A model generated the notes under the pieces. That model was not told where the DNA came from and did no database searches. It saw only the letters and a list, made by a program, of their open reading frames with translations. From Vibrio harveyi NBRC 15634 = ATCC 14126 = KCTC 12724 (GTDB lineage Bacteria > Pseudomonadota > Gammaproteobacteria > Enterobacterales > Vibrionaceae), in NCBI RefSeq assembly GCF_001591145.1, contig NZ_BCUF01000048.1:1-40839 (forward strand): a stretch of DNA of 40,839 nucleotides, given 5' to 3'. Of the stretch, positions 10,918-20,266 are shown one piece after another (position 1 is the stretch's first letter; each line of letters begins with the position of its first letter). Both the position numbers and the translations under genes were made by a program.

Positions 10918-11298
10918 TTAGGATTCAAAAATCACCGTCGCGACCGCGTAATGACGTTCATCCGAAATCGACAGATGAACATGATTGACGCCCATCGACT
11001 CGGCGATTTGCTTCGCCACACCGGATAAGGTCAATATCGGTTTACCGAACTCATCATTCGAAACTGTAAAATCATGGAAGGTCACGCCTTTTGCGATGCC
11101 TGTACCTAGCGCTTTTGAGGCAGCCTCTTTTACTGCGAAACGCTTCGCAAGGTAGCGCCCTTTTTGCTTCAATTCAGCAAACTGTACCATTTCATCTTGC
11201 GACAAAATGCGCTTTGCGAAGGGCTCACCCGTTCGACCGAGCGCTTTTTCAATGCGCTCAATCTCTGCGATGTCAGTACCTAATCCTAAAATTGCCAT
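10918..11298 (-). CDS. acpS: Holo-[acyl-carrier-protein] synthase
   Basis: Transfers the 4'-phosphopantetheine arm of CoA to acyl carrier protein, activating fatty acid synthesis. 126 residues, the family length. The Mg-binding Asp is D9 in GLGTDIAEIERI, and the second conserved motif RFAVKEAASKALGTG (about 53-67) carries E58. It is the last gene of recO-pdxJ-acpS, 12 bases after pdxJ, and ends just before the shared terminator with barA. Confidence 0.98.
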   Translation of the reverse strand: MAILGLGTDIAEIERIEKALGRTGEPFAKRILSQDEMVQFAELKQKGRYLAKRFAVKEAASKALGTGIAKGVTFHDFTVSNDEFGKPILTLSGVAKQIAESMGVNHVHLSISDERHYAVATVIFES

Positions 11299-11310
11299 GC
11301 TTAAATCTGA

Positions 11311-12042
11311 TTATTTACGAGCCGCAACCATGATGGCTTTCATTTCTGCCACAGATTTTTCTAAACCATCGAAAACCGCACGACCAATGATCGAGTGACC
11401 GATGTTAAGCTCGTAGATTTCTGGCAGTGCCGCGATTGGTGCAACGTTGTGGTAAGTCAGACCGTGACCTGCGTTTACGATGATACCTAGGTCATCAGCG
11501 TAGCTTGCGCCTGCTGCAATCTTCTTCAGTTCATCTTGCTGATCTTCTTCTGTTGTCGCATCTGCGTAGTGACCTGTGTGAAGCTCAATGTAAGGTGCGC
11601 CACAAGCTTTTGCCGCATCGATCTGTTGACGGTCAGCATCGATGAATAGAGAGACTTTAATGCCCGCTTCAGTTAGCTTTTGCGTTGCCGCTTTCACTTT
11701 CTCAAGTTGACCGACAACATCCAGACCACCTTCTGTTGTCAACTCTTCACGTTTTTCAGGAACCAGACAAACGAACTCAGGCTTAGTTTGTAGCGCAATC
11801 TCAACCATCTCGCCCGTTACCGCCATTTCAAGGTTCATACGAGTTTGAATGGTTTCACGTAGGATACGTACGTCACGATCTAGAATGTGGCGACGGTCTT
11901 CACGTAGGTGGATGGTAATACCGTCAGCACCGGCACGCTCTGCGATCTCAGCAGCATGAACTGGATCTGGGTATTTAGTACCACGTGCATTACGTAGAGT
12001 GGCAATATGGTCGATATTAACGCCTAAGTAGATTGAGCTCAT
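11311..12042 (-). CDS. pdxJ: Pyridoxine 5'-phosphate synthase
   Basis: Condenses 1-deoxy-D-xylulose 5-phosphate with 3-amino-2-oxopropyl phosphate to give pyridoxine 5'-phosphate (DXP-dependent vitamin B6 route). 243 residues, a TIM barrel. Typical segments are LGVNIDHIATLRNARGT at the N-terminus, HLREDRRHI, ELHTGHYA and NAGHGLTYHN. Its start overlaps the recO stop by 4 bases (12039-12042), which indicates translational coupling. The Epd enzyme at the far right of this window makes the precursor of the same B6 branch. Confidence 0.98.
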   Translation of the reverse strand: MSSIYLGVNIDHIATLRNARGTKYPDPVHAAEIAERAGADGITIHLREDRRHILDRDVRILRETIQTRMNLEMAVTGEMVEIALQTKPEFVCLVPEKREELTTEGGLDVVGQLEKVKAATQKLTEAGIKVSLFIDADRQQIDAAKACGAPYIELHTGHYADATTEEDQQDELKKIAAGASYADDLGIIVNAGHGLTYHNVAPIAALPEIYELNIGHSIIGRAVFDGLEKSVAEMKAIMVAARK

Positions 12043-12770
12043 TTTCCGTTACTCCGTGCTCGATATGTCTGAATGAATAATTCGCGACTTTTTAAAGGTT
12101 TGCCGCCAAGATACGGCTTTAATGCCATACGTGTAAAGCGTTTCGCCGCTTTTAATTGCTCTTTAGTGACGAATCGCCGTTCACTAATCGCAATCAATTC
12201 ATTACCTAAAAATGTCAGATTGTCGCGCCTTACTGAAGCTATGAATCCCTTTTGTTCACGATAACGGTAAGTCATCTCAGGATCGACAGGCTCCCCCGTC
12301 CCGGCACAATGCAAGAAATCGACGCCATAGCCCATTGAAGAAAGCAAGGCCAATTCAAAACGACGCAATCCCGGTTCAGGGTTATCACTCTGAGCCAATT
12401 CCGTTAGTGCATGCAGATAATCATGAAACAGGGCTGGCATCGGCACCTCCGCCATTAACACGCGCCCGACTAATTCATTTACGTACATTGCGGAGTAAAG
12501 GTTTATCCCGAACAACGGCAAACCCAAACTGATTGGCTCAGCCTGACGTAAGGTTTTCATTGAGCCTTTGCCGGACCATTTCAACAATAGTGGCGTGAAG
12601 GGCTGTAATGCCCCTTTAAGATTGGAGCGTTTGCTGCGCGCACCTTTCGCCATCAACGTGATACGACCATACTCCTCGCTGAATACATCAAGGATCAAGC
12701 TCGATTCACTGTAAGGGCGTCGGTGCAATACAAAGCAGCGTTGGAAGCCTTCTGAAGACTGGTTGCTCAT
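12039..12770 (-). CDS. recO: DNA repair protein RecO
   Basis: Recombination mediator that works with RecR and RecF to load RecA on SSB-coated gapped DNA and anneals complementary strands. 243 residues. The N-terminal OB-fold carries RCFVLHRRPYSESSLILDVFSEEYGRI and MAKGARSKRSNLKGALQPF; the rest is the helical RecO C-terminal domain. It lies upstream of pdxJ and downstream of era as in E. coli, but here a terminator-like hairpin separates it from era. Confidence 0.96.
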   Translation of the reverse strand: MSNQSSEGFQRCFVLHRRPYSESSLILDVFSEEYGRITLMAKGARSKRSNLKGALQPFTPLLLKWSGKGSMKTLRQAEPISLGLPLFGINLYSAMYVNELVGRVLMAEVPMPALFHDYLHALTELAQSDNPEPGLRRFELALLSSMGYGVDFLHCAGTGEPVDPEMTYRYREQKGFIASVRRDNLTFLGNELIAISERRFVTKEQLKAAKRFTRMALKPYLGGKPLKSRELFIQTYRARSNGK

Positions 12771-12797
12771 TTCAATCTGTGTGCCTAAGTCGGTAAT

Positions 12798-12827
12798 AAA
12801 AAATAAGGAGCCAAGCGGCTCCTTATT
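12798..12827 (-). terminator. Rho-independent terminator between era and recO
   Basis: Perfect 11-bp inverted repeat AATAAGGAGCC (12802-12812) / GGCTCCTTATT (12817-12827) with a 4-base loop, followed leftward by TTTT. It suggests that the lepA-lepB-rnc-era transcript ends at least partly here and that recO-pdxJ-acpS has its own promoter or relies on readthrough. Confidence 0.8.
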
Positions 12828-12898
12828 CTAATCGATATTATATTTTAGTCGATGTTGGAACGAAGTGTCTTCGTTACCAAACTTACAAGCAACCAAGC

Positions 12899-13861
12899 TT
12901 ATAGATCGTCAATGTAACCTAGTGAGCGCAGTGCACGTTCGTCGTCTGCCCAACCAGATTTCACTTTTACCCAAGTCTCTAGGTAAACCTTACGACCGAA
13001 TAGCTCTTCCATATCAAGGCGCGCTTCACGACCAATCGTTTTGATCTTCTCGCCGCCTTTACCAATCACCATTTTCTTCTGACCATTACGTTCAACAAGA
13101 ATTAGGGCGTTGATATGGAAACCGTCCGTTTCTGGGTTGTAATCGAAGCGCTCAATCTCAACCGTTACCGAGTATGGCAGCTCTTCACCAGTAAAACGCA
13201 TCAGTTTTTCACGCACGATTTCAGACGCCATGAAACGCTGAGAACGGTCTGTTACGTATTCTTCTGGGAAGTGGTGCGTTGCTTCTGGCAAGTGATCGCG
13301 AACGTGCTTGCGCAGTACGTCGATGTTCTTACCTTGCTTTGCAGAGATTGGCACAACGTCAACGAAATCCATCTTCTTCGACATCTCGGCCATGTGCATC
13401 ATCACTTCGTTACGATCTTGCACGTTGTCTACCTTGTTCACACAAAGCACAACAGGGAAGTTCGACTTTTGAAGCTTAGTCAGCACCATCTCATCGTCTT
13501 TGGTCCAATGCGTACCGTCGACCAAGAAGAATACTAGGTTCACATCACTTAGAGATGAGTTGGCTGCACGGTTCATCAAGCGGTTAATCGCGCGCTTCTC
13601 TTCAATGTGAAGTCCCGGTGTATCTACGTAGATCGCTTGGTAATCACCATCGGTATCCACGCCCATGATGCGGTGACGCGTCGTTTGCGGTTTACGAGAC
13701 GTGATCGAAATCTTCTGACCCAAGATTTTGTTCAGAAGCGTCGATTTACCTACGTTTGGACGACCAACAATCGCAATGAAGCCACAGTGTTGGTTCTCTG
13801 GTGAACTTACTTCACCATGTGATGCGAAAAACGCATCGATGTCGAATTCGTTATCAGCCAT
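12899..13861 (-). CDS. era: GTPase Era
   Basis: Essential GTPase that binds the 3' end of 16S rRNA and assists 30S subunit maturation. 320 residues, with a short acidic N-terminal extension before the G domain as in other vibrios. G1 is GRPNVGKST (33-41), G3 is DTPG (80-83), G4 is NKVD (142-145). The C-terminal KH domain holds VIGKGGEKIKTIG. Its start overlaps rnc by 8 bases (13854-13861), so the two are coupled, as elsewhere. Confidence 0.98.
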   Translation of the reverse strand: MADNEFDIDAFFASHGEVSSPENQHCGFIAIVGRPNVGKSTLLNKILGQKISITSRKPQTTRHRIMGVDTDGDYQAIYVDTPGLHIEEKRAINRLMNRAANSSLSDVNLVFFLVDGTHWTKDDEMVLTKLQKSNFPVVLCVNKVDNVQDRNEVMMHMAEMSKKMDFVDVVPISAKQGKNIDVLRKHVRDHLPEATHHFPEEYVTDRSQRFMASEIVREKLMRFTGEELPYSVTVEIERFDYNPETDGFHINALILVERNGQKKMVIGKGGEKIKTIGREARLDMEELFGRKVYLETWVKVKSGWADDERALRSLGYIDDL

Positions 13862-14531
13862 TCGTTAATTGCTCAAGTGCCGTTTCTGCAGCCGCTTGTT
13901 CTGCCTTGCGGCGGCTGGTGCCTTTACCGATTACAGGCTTATCCACACCTGCTACGTCACACTCAACCGTGAACTCTTGGTTGTGCGCTTCACCTTTAAT
14001 ATTAGTCACTGTGTAGACAGGCAGCGGTTTTCTTCTGCCTTGCAGGAACTCTTGTAGGCGAGTTTTTGGATCTTTTTGTGATACACCAGGCTTAATCGCC
14101 TCAAGACGCGAGTTGTACCAGCTCAGTACGATACCGCGAACTTGTTCAATATCACTATCAAGGTAAATCGCACCAATAATGGCTTCTACCGCATCGGCTA
14201 GAATAGAGTCTCGGCGGAATCCGCCACTCTTCAATTCACCTGGACCTAATTTTAAATAATCTCCTAGATCGAATTCACGACCCAGTTCCGCCAATGTGTG
14301 CCCACGAACCAAGGTCGCGCGCATACGGCTCATGTCACCTTCGTTCACTTTCGGGAAACGATGGTACAGATCATCAGCGATGACAAAACTTAAAATTGAA
14401 TCGCCCAGAAACTCAAGACGTTCATTGTGCTTACTATTGGCGCTGCGGTGAGTCAGCGCCAAGTTGATAAGCCCAGCATCCTTAAATTGGTAGCCGAGCT
14501 TTCTCTCTAGTTTCTCAATTGGAGAATTCAT
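13854..14531 (-). CDS. rnc: Ribonuclease III
   Basis: Double-strand-specific endoribonuclease for rRNA precursor and mRNA processing. 225 residues. The signature NERLEFLGDSILSF contains E40 and D44; the second acidic pair is D113 and E116 in ADAVEAIIGAIYLD. The C-terminal double-stranded RNA-binding domain starts at about DPKTRLQEFLQ and ends in SRRKAEQAAAETALEQL. It is placed between lepB (20 bases upstream) and era (overlapping). Confidence 0.98.
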   Translation of the reverse strand: MNSPIEKLERKLGYQFKDAGLINLALTHRSANSKHNERLEFLGDSILSFVIADDLYHRFPKVNEGDMSRMRATLVRGHTLAELGREFDLGDYLKLGPGELKSGGFRRDSILADAVEAIIGAIYLDSDIEQVRGIVLSWYNSRLEAIKPGVSQKDPKTRLQEFLQGRRKPLPVYTVTNIKGEAHNQEFTVECDVAGVDKPVIGKGTSRRKAEQAAAETALEQLTNG

Positions 14532-14551
14532 ACTCTCTCGATATGTAATGG

Positions 14552-15451
14552 TTAGTGAATGCCACCAACGCGGTTAAAACGCACACCAGTTGGAATCCAT
14601 GAAGGTAGAACACTATCTGCGCCACGATCAAACTCGAAGCTGATCCAGATCGCAACAGCTTTACCGACTAAGTTTGCTTCTGGAACAAAGCCCCAGTAAC
14701 GGCTGTCAGCACTGTTGTCACGGTTATCACCCATAACGAAGTACTGACCTTGTGGTACAACCCACTCGTTAACACCTGGACGTGGTTGGTAGTTCTGCAC
14801 GCGGTCACGAGTTAATGGGTTCACCAAAATTTGGTGCTCAACTTCACCCAGTTTTTCATTCATCTGAATCAGAGGAATACCGTTTTGGATGAATTGACTT
14901 TCTTCAACATTGTTCAGCTTAACTGGCTTACAAGATGACTCACCTTTCGATTGAATACATACCTGCTTATCCGCAGAGTAACGAACGGTATCACCAGGCA
15001 AACCTACCACACGTTTAATGTAGTCAACGTTTGGCTGTGGTGGGTACTTGAATACCACGATGTCGCCACGCTCAGGCTTGCCAGTTTCCACTAGCTGCGT
15101 GCGCCATACCGGATCTTTCAATCCGTACGCGTATTTCTCCACCAAAATGAAGTCACCTACTAGTAGGGTTGGCATCATTGAGCCTGAAGGGATTTGGAAC
15201 GGTTCATAGATAAAAGAACGTAATACCAATACAAATGCAATCACTGGGAAGATAGAAACGCTGTTCTCTACCCACCACGGTTGGCTTTCTACTTTTTGTA
15301 GCGTCACCGCATCCAGACCATTGGTTGTTTGCGCTTGGATCTCCGCTACTTTCGCTTGACGTTTTTTCGCAAACACCAGCTTTTCTAGTAGCCAAACTAC
15401 GCCAGTTACCAAAGTCACGATAACTAGAATCAGTGAGAATGTATTCGCCAT
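14552..15451 (-). CDS. lepB: Signal peptidase I
   Basis: Inner-membrane serine protease that removes signal peptides of Sec/Tat exported proteins. 299 residues. Two membrane segments are at about 4-22 and 66-82, separated by a cytoplasmic basic stretch. The nucleophile is S91 in IPSGSMMPTL and the general base K146 in YIKRVVGLPGD. The C-terminal catalytic box is MGDNRDNSADSRYWGFV. It follows lepA, the common lepA-lepB order. Confidence 0.98.
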   Translation of the reverse strand: MANTFSLILVIVTLVTGVVWLLEKLVFAKKRQAKVAEIQAQTTNGLDAVTLQKVESQPWWVENSVSIFPVIAFVLVLRSFIYEPFQIPSGSMMPTLLVGDFILVEKYAYGLKDPVWRTQLVETGKPERGDIVVFKYPPQPNVDYIKRVVGLPGDTVRYSADKQVCIQSKGESSCKPVKLNNVEESQFIQNGIPLIQMNEKLGEVEHQILVNPLTRDRVQNYQPRPGVNEWVVPQGQYFVMGDNRDNSADSRYWGFVPEANLVGKAVAIWISFEFDRGADSVLPSWIPTGVRFNRVGGIH

Positions 15452-15476
15452 TAAATTCCCTTATCTAAAAATACGA

Positions 15477-15504
15477 AAGTGAAAGAGCCGAAACCCTTTC
15501 ACTT
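15477..15504 (-). other. Intercistronic hairpin between lepA and lepB
   Basis: Inverted repeat AAGTGAAAG (15477-15485) / CTTTCACTT (15496-15504) in the 104-base gap. Read leftward, the T-run begins only several bases after the stem, so this may be a weak attenuator or an mRNA-stability hairpin rather than a full terminator. Confidence 0.45.
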
Positions 15505-15555
15505 ATTTTACTATCTAACGTCTTATGACAGACAAGAGCACGAGATAGTTCAACT

Positions 15556-17349
15556 CTAGTCTTTACCAACGTGAAGAATTGCTAGGAACGCTTCTTGAGG
15601 CAGCTCTACGTTACCGATCTGCTTCATACGTTTCTTACCTTCTTTCTGTTTCTTCAGAAGTTTCTTCTTACGGCTCACGTCACCACCGTAACATTTCGCG
15701 ATTACGTTCTTACGTAGCTGTTTCACTGTAGAACGTGCGATGATGTGGTTACCGATAGCCGCTTGGATCGCGATGTCGAACATCTGACGAGGAATGAACT
15801 CTTTCATTTTCTCAACAAGCTGACGACCACGAGTCTGAGACTGATCTTTATGCGTAATCAGCGCTAGCGCATCCACTTTGTCGCCGTTCAGTAGTACGTC
15901 TACACGTACCATGTTCGATGCTTCAAAGCGTTGGAAGTTGTAATCCAGAGACGCGTAGCCACGTGATGTCGACTTCAAACGGTCGAAGAAGTCCAGTACC
16001 ACTTCTGCCATTGGGATGTCGTAAGTGATCGCAACTTGGTTACCGTGGTAAACCATGTCCACCTGTACGCCACGCTTCTCAACACATAGTGTGATTACGT
16101 TACCTAGGTAGTCCGCTGGTACTAGGATGTTACAGCGCGCGATAGGCTCACGGATCTCTTCGATGTCGTTAACCGCTGGCAGTTTTGCAGGGCTATCAAC
16201 GTACAGAGTCTCACCGTTAGTTTGTTCTACTTCGTAAACTACCGTTGGTGCCGTTGTAATTAGGTCAAGATCGTATTCACGCTCTAGACGCTCTTGGATG
16301 ATTTCCATGTGCAGCATACCAAGGAAACCACAACGGAAACCAAAGCCAAGTGCTGCTGAGTTTTCTGGTTCGTAGAATAGCGATGCATCGTTTAGGCTAA
16401 GTTTACCTAGTGCGTCACGGAAGTTTTCGTAATCATCAGAAGATACTGGGAACAGACCCGCGTATACCTGAGGTTTTACTTTCTTAAAGCCTGGAAGTGG
16501 CTTCTCGCTGCCGTTTTTCGCTAGTGTCAGCGTATCACCTACTGGTGCGCCTAGGATGTCTTTGATACCACAAACTACCCAGCCTACTTCGCCAGTACGC
16601 AGAACATCAGTGTCCACTTGCTTAGGCGTGAAGATACCTAGACGATCCACACCCCAAGTTTGACCTGTGCTCATTACTTTGATCTTGTCGTTTTTCTTCA
16701 GTGAACCGTTTTTAATTCGAACCAAAGAAACAACGCCAAGGTAGTTATCGAACCATGAGTCGATGATCAGCGCTTGAAGTGGCGCGTCTGGATCACCTTC
16801 TGGTGCTGGAATTGCTGATACGATGTTTTCTAGAACGTCGTCAACACCTAGACCTGTCTTCGCAGAACAGCGGGTTGCTTCCATTGCATCGATACCAACG
16901 ATCTCTTCAATTTCTTCCGCTACACGCTCGGGATCGGCAGCTGGTAGGTCAATCTTGTTCAGGATTGGCACAACCTCTAGATCCATTTCGATTGCGGTGT
17001 AACAGTTAGCTAGGGTTTGAGCCTCTACACCCTGACCTGCGTCAACCACCAGTAGCGCGCCTTCACAAGCAGCTAGAGAACGTGATACTTCGTACGCAAA
17101 GTCAACGTGTCCCGGAGTATCGATGAAGTTCAACTGGTACGTTTCGCCGTCTTTAGCGGTGTAGTTCAGCGTCACACTCTGAGATTTGATGGTGATACCA
17201 CGCTCACGTTCAAGATCCATAGAATCCAGAACCTGTGCGGCCATTTCACGATCGCTTAATCCACCACAAACTTGGATTAGACGGTCAGATAGGGTCGACT
17301 TACCATGGTCGATGTGGGCGATAATCGAAAAGTTACGAATGTGCTTCAT
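15556..17349 (-). CDS. lepA: Elongation factor 4 (LepA), translational GTPase
   Basis: Ribosome-bound GTPase paralogous to EF-G, implicated in back-translocation and 30S assembly. 597 residues, the family length. The GTPase domain begins at MKHIRNFSIIAHIDHGKSTLSDRL, with DTPGHVDF and NKIDLP. Later domains include the EF-G-like region GFRCGFLGMLHMEI and the LepA-specific C-terminal domain rich in Lys (RKKKLLKKQKEGKKRMK). It lies upstream of lepB and downstream of the rse genes. Confidence 0.98.
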   Translation of the reverse strand: MKHIRNFSIIAHIDHGKSTLSDRLIQVCGGLSDREMAAQVLDSMDLERERGITIKSQSVTLNYTAKDGETYQLNFIDTPGHVDFAYEVSRSLAACEGALLVVDAGQGVEAQTLANCYTAIEMDLEVVPILNKIDLPAADPERVAEEIEEIVGIDAMEATRCSAKTGLGVDDVLENIVSAIPAPEGDPDAPLQALIIDSWFDNYLGVVSLVRIKNGSLKKNDKIKVMSTGQTWGVDRLGIFTPKQVDTDVLRTGEVGWVVCGIKDILGAPVGDTLTLAKNGSEKPLPGFKKVKPQVYAGLFPVSSDDYENFRDALGKLSLNDASLFYEPENSAALGFGFRCGFLGMLHMEIIQERLEREYDLDLITTAPTVVYEVEQTNGETLYVDSPAKLPAVNDIEEIREPIARCNILVPADYLGNVITLCVEKRGVQVDMVYHGNQVAITYDIPMAEVVLDFFDRLKSTSRGYASLDYNFQRFEASNMVRVDVLLNGDKVDALALITHKDQSQTRGRQLVEKMKEFIPRQMFDIAIQAAIGNHIIARSTVKQLRKNVIAKCYGGDVSRKKKLLKKQKEGKKRMKQIGNVELPQEAFLAILHVGKD

Positions 17350-17387
17350 AGATTTAGGGTGACTAACTCTTTACAAATAGGGACAGT

Positions 17388-17409
17388 AAGAAAGCCGTCT
17401 GTTGACGGC
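17388..17409 (-). terminator. Terminator-like hairpin between rseC and lepA
   Basis: Perfect 6-bp GC-rich stem GCCGTC (17394-17399) / GACGGC (17404-17409) with a 4-base loop, followed leftward by TTTCTT. The short T tract makes it a partial terminator at best. It fits a boundary between the rpoE-rse and lepA-lepB transcripts. Confidence 0.5.
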
Positions 17410-17476
17410 ATTTCAATCAAGTTGGCAGATTCTACCCAATTTCGTTAACGGGCGCACCTTATTTAAAGTCTAGAAC

Positions 17477-17947
17477 TTATTGAATAGGTTCACCGAGAAC
17501 TCTAATGAGGGTGACTTGGCGTTTTGACTCATCTTCTAGTGGGCGTGACACACGTTTTGCGAGCCACATACCACCAGCTGCGAACAATACCGAAGCTAGG
17601 ATGGTGATGACCTCACCGCCCGCGGTTAAAGGCACTAGCAGGAAGTTGCCAATTACAGCACCGAGAATCAAACCAAACAAAGGAAGAAGGTAGACCGCCA
17701 TAGCTGATTTGATCAGGCTTGCTTCGGGGAAACCAATTTCCACGACCTGACCAACTTTGACGGATTTTGGGGTACGCAAATGCCACGACAGCGTTTTGTT
17801 ACCGATCGCTTTGGTAACCACGCCTGTGCCGCAGCTTTTTTGCGATGAACAGCTGCTGCAACTGGTCTGTTGCTCGCAGCTGATATCGACATCATATTGC
17901 TGACCGTGACGGTGAACGCCCGTTACGGTAGCCAATGCAGTCATCAT
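17477..17947 (-). CDS. rseC: RseC / SoxR-reducing system protein
   Basis: Small inner-membrane protein of the rpoE operon; family members take part in reduction of SoxR and modulate sigma-E activity. 156 residues. An N-terminal Cys cluster (C24, then CSSCSSQKSC) fits a metal or redox site. Two membrane segments sit at about 77-98 and 102-125, and the tail is charged. The start overlaps the rseB stop by 4 bases (17944-17947). The exact biochemical role is not established by the sequence. Confidence 0.92.
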   Translation of the reverse strand: MMTALATVTGVHRHGQQYDVDISCEQQTSCSSCSSQKSCGTGVVTKAIGNKTLSWHLRTPKSVKVGQVVEIGFPEASLIKSAMAVYLLPLFGLILGAVIGNFLLVPLTAGGEVITILASVLFAAGGMWLAKRVSRPLEDESKRQVTLIRVLGEPIQ

Positions 17948-18909
17948 TGCACTTCACTCTTTGTTACATTAAAAGTGACCGATTGTGCGATACGCTGAGC
18001 CGTTGCCGGCGGAATATCACCAACAACTGAGATTTCATGGTTTCCGCTGACAAAGCTGTGCAATGTACGGCGACCTTGACGAACCAGTTGACCTTTCAAC
18101 GAGTGCTCGTCTTTGTCAGCTACATACACTGAAAAGCTAAATAGTCCATCAGAGTAAAGTTGGCTTTCTACCATTTGGTCAGTCACTGCCATGCGGTAAC
18201 GGTTCAGTTCATTGGGATGGAACCCTTCCGGTGTCCAACCCACGGTCCAGTTACTGGTACCGATATCGCCTTTTGGCATTGTCAGAACCGCGGGTAATTG
18301 AACCTCTTCCAAACCACTCATCAGTTCACCAATCTTAGGGTTCACTGAGTAAGAAATAGTACGGTACTGCTCAAGCATTTCACCATCACGATCAACGAGA
18401 TCAGCACGCAGTGGCAGTTTACTCTTCTCATCAATCCACAATACGTAAGAGTAACGTAGCCCATCTTTTGGCACGATGCGCAGCACTTGTGTTGGAACAC
18501 CCGCTTCACGGGCACGACCTACTTTTACGTAGTCGTAGTACAAGTTTAGCTCGTCGATGTTAGCGTTCAGCATCGGCATGATTGGAGCAACCATTTTACC
18601 CGATTCGATGGTAAACGGTTCTGCGCCAGTTTCGATATAGCTTACTTCTGTGCCGCGACGGATCACTTCACGTACAGGACCACTCAAATACACAAGATGT
18701 GCGTACTGGTCTTTGTCGTGAGTCGCGTGACGATACAGCAAAGGTTCAATGCTGTTCTTTTTGATAAGGATATAAGAGAGTTCGTAGCTTAAATTCTTGC
18801 TCGCCTCGCTCATTTGATGCAATAAAGCCTCCGCTGGCTTATCACCAGCAAAGGCTTGCGAAGACATCAGACTGAACAGAGCGCAAGCGCTGATCAGAAA
18901 TTTTTTCAT
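17944..18909 (-). CDS. rseB: Periplasmic sigma-E regulator RseB
   Basis: Periplasmic protein that binds RseA, shields it from DegS and senses mislocalised lipopolysaccharide/lipoproteins. 321 residues. A clear signal peptide MKKFLISACALFSLMSSQAFA is followed by a lipoprotein-sensor-like large domain (LolA-like fold in the family) and the MucB/RseB C-terminal domain. It overlaps the rseA stop by 4 bases (18906-18909), so rseA-rseB-rseC are all translationally coupled. Confidence 0.97.
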   Translation of the reverse strand: MKKFLISACALFSLMSSQAFAGDKPAEALLHQMSEASKNLSYELSYILIKKNSIEPLLYRHATHDKDQYAHLVYLSGPVREVIRRGTEVSYIETGAEPFTIESGKMVAPIMPMLNANIDELNLYYDYVKVGRAREAGVPTQVLRIVPKDGLRYSYVLWIDEKSKLPLRADLVDRDGEMLEQYRTISYSVNPKIGELMSGLEEVQLPAVLTMPKGDIGTSNWTVGWTPEGFHPNELNRYRMAVTDQMVESQLYSDGLFSFSVYVADKDEHSLKGQLVRQGRRTLHSFVSGNHEISVVGDIPPATAQRIAQSVTFNVTKSEVQ

Positions 18910-19532
18910 TCAATATCCGGTGTCAGATGTGCATCTTGTTGAGACGCATCACTGTTAATTCTTAGCTGCAGTTCGTAGTCACGAAGCATAGCATGAACGC
19001 GTTTGCGTTGCTCTTGCATATTTGCTTCACCAACGGAACGCTCTACGGATTCACGCGTCAAGCTTACTGGTTCAGCGCTGCCCGCAAATGGCACAGTCTG
19101 AAGCACAGGAAGTTGGTCAGCTTGTGGCGACATTGGGTCGCTACCGCCGTACTGTTGAACGCCTAATATCACAACAAGTGACACACACGCAGCAACGGCA
19201 ACTTGACCAAACTGAGTCAACCATGCAGGCAACTGGCGTTTCGCTTTTTGTGGCTCTGGTTGCGACTCTTTTGGCGCGTCGTTAATTGAAATTACGTTAG
19301 CACTGCGCGAATCGATAGCACGATGCACAGGCTCGTCTTCTAACGCTAACGCTACGCTTTCAGCAATATTCCACTCAGGCTTTGCTGGCGCTTCGCCTCG
19401 CATCACATCACCAATCAGGTGATAGTTCTGCCAAGCATCACGGCTCTCTTGGTCTTGCTCTAATTCTTGAATTAAAGCCTTATCGACCAATTCTCCATCC
19501 ATGAGAGCTGAAAGTTTTTCTTTGTCAGCCAT
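18906..19532 (-). CDS. rseA: Anti-sigma-E factor RseA
   Basis: Single-pass inner-membrane protein that holds RpoE inactive and is degraded by DegS, RseP and cytoplasmic proteases on envelope stress. I choose ATG at 19532 (208 residues, MADKEKLSALMDGE), preceded by GGTG at a good distance. The frame can start 7 codons earlier at a GTG, but that lacks a clear ribosome site. The N-terminal cytoplasmic sigma-binding domain is about 1-66, a membrane segment follows at about 108-127, then the periplasmic domain that contacts RseB. The gap to rpoE is only about 26 bases. Confidence 0.96.
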   Translation of the reverse strand: MADKEKLSALMDGELVDKALIQELEQDQESRDAWQNYHLIGDVMRGEAPAKPEWNIAESVALALEDEPVHRAIDSRSANVISINDAPKESQPEPQKAKRQLPAWLTQFGQVAVAACVSLVVILGVQQYGGSDPMSPQADQLPVLQTVPFAGSAEPVSLTRESVERSVGEANMQEQRKRVHAMLRDYELQLRINSDASQQDAHLTPDIE

Positions 19533-19558
19533 TATTTTCACCATAGTTATCACTTGTA

Positions 19559-20137
19559 CTAGCGCTGCAAAAGAGGTTTGATTTTCTTTTCCACCGCCTC
19601 ACGAGCACGGAAGATACGCGATCGTACCGTTCCTACCGGGCAATCCATTACTTCAGCAATTTCCTCGTAGCTCAAGCCATCAAGCTCGCGCAGAGTCATT
19701 GCGGTTTTTAAATCTTCAGGTAAGGCTTCGATTGCACTGAACACTACCCGTTGCAATTCTTTGGACAACGTTAAGTTCTCAGGGTTCGAAATTTCTTTAA
19801 GTGCATTACCTGTTTCGTAAAATTCAGCTTCTTCAGCATCAACGTCTGTTGCAGGTGGTCTACGACCTTGAGCAACGATGTGATTTTTCGCAGTATTCAC
19901 TGCAATGCGATACAGCCAAGTGTAAAACGCACTCTCCCCACGAAAACTAGGGATAGCTCGGTAAGCCTTGATAAACGCTTCTTGTGCTACATCTGGAACA
20001 TCGCCAGGATTACTTACGTATCTGGAGATAAGGTTACATACCTTGTTCTGATACTTTGTTACCAGCAGGTTGAATGCTTGCTTATCGCCATTCTGAACTC
20101 GCTCAATCAATACTTGATCGGTCAGCTGCTCGTTCAT
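19559..20137 (-). CDS. rpoE: Extracytoplasmic stress sigma factor RpoE (sigma-E)
   Basis: ECF sigma factor directing transcription of outer-membrane biogenesis and envelope repair genes. 192 residues, the family length. Region 2 is at about 10-95, with DVAQEAFIKAYRAIPSFRGESAFYTWLYRIA. Region 4 is at about 130-180, with LDGLSYEEIAEVMDCPVGTVRSRIFRAREAV. It heads rpoE-rseA-rseB-rseC. A sigma-E type promoter lies about 100-130 bases upstream, indicating autoregulation. Confidence 0.99.
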   Translation of the reverse strand: MNEQLTDQVLIERVQNGDKQAFNLLVTKYQNKVCNLISRYVSNPGDVPDVAQEAFIKAYRAIPSFRGESAFYTWLYRIAVNTAKNHIVAQGRRPPATDVDAEEAEFYETGNALKEISNPENLTLSKELQRVVFSAIEALPEDLKTAMTLRELDGLSYEEIAEVMDCPVGTVRSRIFRAREAVEKKIKPLLQR

Positions 20138-20237
20138 TCGAGCGGATACTCCTATTTGTTATGCCCCTACTCTTCTCAGATATGGGTACTAATTATGCAA
20201 AACGTAGTATTGACACCACTGCTTACTTGAGCACTAT

Positions 20238-20266
20238 TGTGACCCTGACGTGAATGAGAAAGTTCC
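20238..20266 (-). promoter_or_regulatory. Sigma-E dependent promoter of rpoE
   Basis: Read leftward: GGAACTT (-35, 20260-20266), 16 bases, then GTCACA (-10, 20238-20243). This matches the known GGAACTT-N16-TC pattern, with an imperfect -10. It is the expected autoregulatory promoter ahead of rpoE and leaves a leader of about 100 bases. Confidence 0.8.
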